Made by a program: the position numbers and the translations under genes. Below, piece by piece: positions 53,606 through 53,805 of a DNA stretch of 53,805 bases (the first letter of the stretch is position 1; each line of letters starts with the position of its first letter). The stretch comes from Candidatus Eisenbacteria bacterium. GTDB lineage: Bacteria; Eisenbacteria; RBG-16-71-46; JASEGR01. The stretch is taken from assembly GCA_030017955.1 (NCBI GenBank), contig JASEGR010000008.1, positions 1-53,805 on the forward strand, written 5' to 3'. The notes beneath the pieces are model-generated. The model ran no database searches, was not told where the DNA came from, and was given only the letters and a program-made list of their open reading frames with translations.

Positions 53606-53805
53606 ACTTACATGAACATGGTATCGAGTGCCACAAGTTACGGTTTGCATGGTCCGTTGGCGGGGAGTCGCATTGTGGATAGTGTTTTTCTGTCCCGGTT
53701 CGGGTTGGGAAGCGAGTGCGTGTCGTCGCGAAGGCGTACCTGTCCCCTGGGACCAGATTTCTGAGTGAGATTTATATGTCAGCGAAGGGTCAGACCGGAT
53801 CAACC
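53606..53805. other. Unidentified sequence after the broken GDH gene
   Basis: Two hundred bp with no recognisable protein in any frame. A perfect 10-bp palindrome TTATGCATAA straddles the GDH stop (53597-53606). Further on, GGTACGCC and GGGGACAGG-type sequence appears on the minus strand (complement of GGCGTACCTGTCCCCTGGG). It could be the end of an insertion element, but no transposase is in view. Confidence 0.35.

Noticed and set aside
1-53805. tRNA, rRNA genes or CRISPR arrays
   Set aside because: No cloverleaf-like sequence, rRNA segment or regularly spaced repeats seen in the gaps by eye.

Overview
The window is about 54 kb of bacterial chromosome, most likely from an uncultured lineage of the FCB-type candidate phyla (for example Eisenbacteria, TA06/WOR-3, Latescibacterota or KSB1-like). 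This rests on three observations. Two large exported proteins end in a FlgD/T9SS-like C-terminal domain ('NPFNP' and 'WDG' motifs, final Arg). The tail-to-tail gene packing is very tight, with GGAGG-type ribosome sites. An archaeal-type fructose-bisphosphate aldolase/phosphatase is present. The exact phylum cannot be fixed without a tree.

Layout. (1) 0.25-2.8 kb: tandem ADP-glucose pyrophosphorylase genes, of which only the second keeps the key catalytic Arg and Lys. (2) 2.8-12.4 kb: MltD-like transglycosylase (-), a BON protein and TPR protein (+), ComEC (+), then a minus-strand pair of M16 protease and archaeal-type FBPase. (3) 12.4-16.1 kb: a divergent promoter region and a 1,096-residue exported double-HKD phospholipase-D-type protein closed by a strong terminator. 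(4) 16.3-21.3 kb: purN, purC, purH, guaA. (5) 21.3-28.7 kb: exported M6 metalloprotease, TPR-Slt transglycosylase, polyprenol/diacylglycerol-kinase-like membrane protein and a TPR protein. (6) 28.8-47.2 kb: one nearly gapless 18-kb run of same-strand genes, secA-topA-trmFO-xerC-hslV-hslU-argF-lipoprotein-dapF-dapA-dapB-protease/propeller/barrel-proS, mostly linked by 4-bp ATGA/GTGA overlaps, facing rpsT. (7) 47.5-53.8 kb: a loosely packed accessory segment with a decayed transposon-associated ORF, a histidine kinase/NtrC-type regulator pair, a receiver-only protein, a NuoE-like zinc protein and a truncated glutamate dehydrogenase at the window end.

How it works together. FBPase and the GlgC pair connect gluconeogenesis to glycogen synthesis. 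The pur/gua block makes IMP and GMP. The dap block makes meso-diaminopimelate for lysine and peptidoglycan, which the two transglycosylases remodel. SecA exports the many signal-peptide proteins. The most unusual items are the catalytically altered GlgC paralogue, a predicted outer-membrane barrel fused to a TolB-like propeller and a gluzincin protease, a cysteine-rich insertion in SecA, a NuoE-type domain joined to zinc-ribbon modules, a 64-bp repeat found upstream of two genes beside large imperfect palindromes, and a 140-bp antisense overlap of comEC with the FBPase gene.
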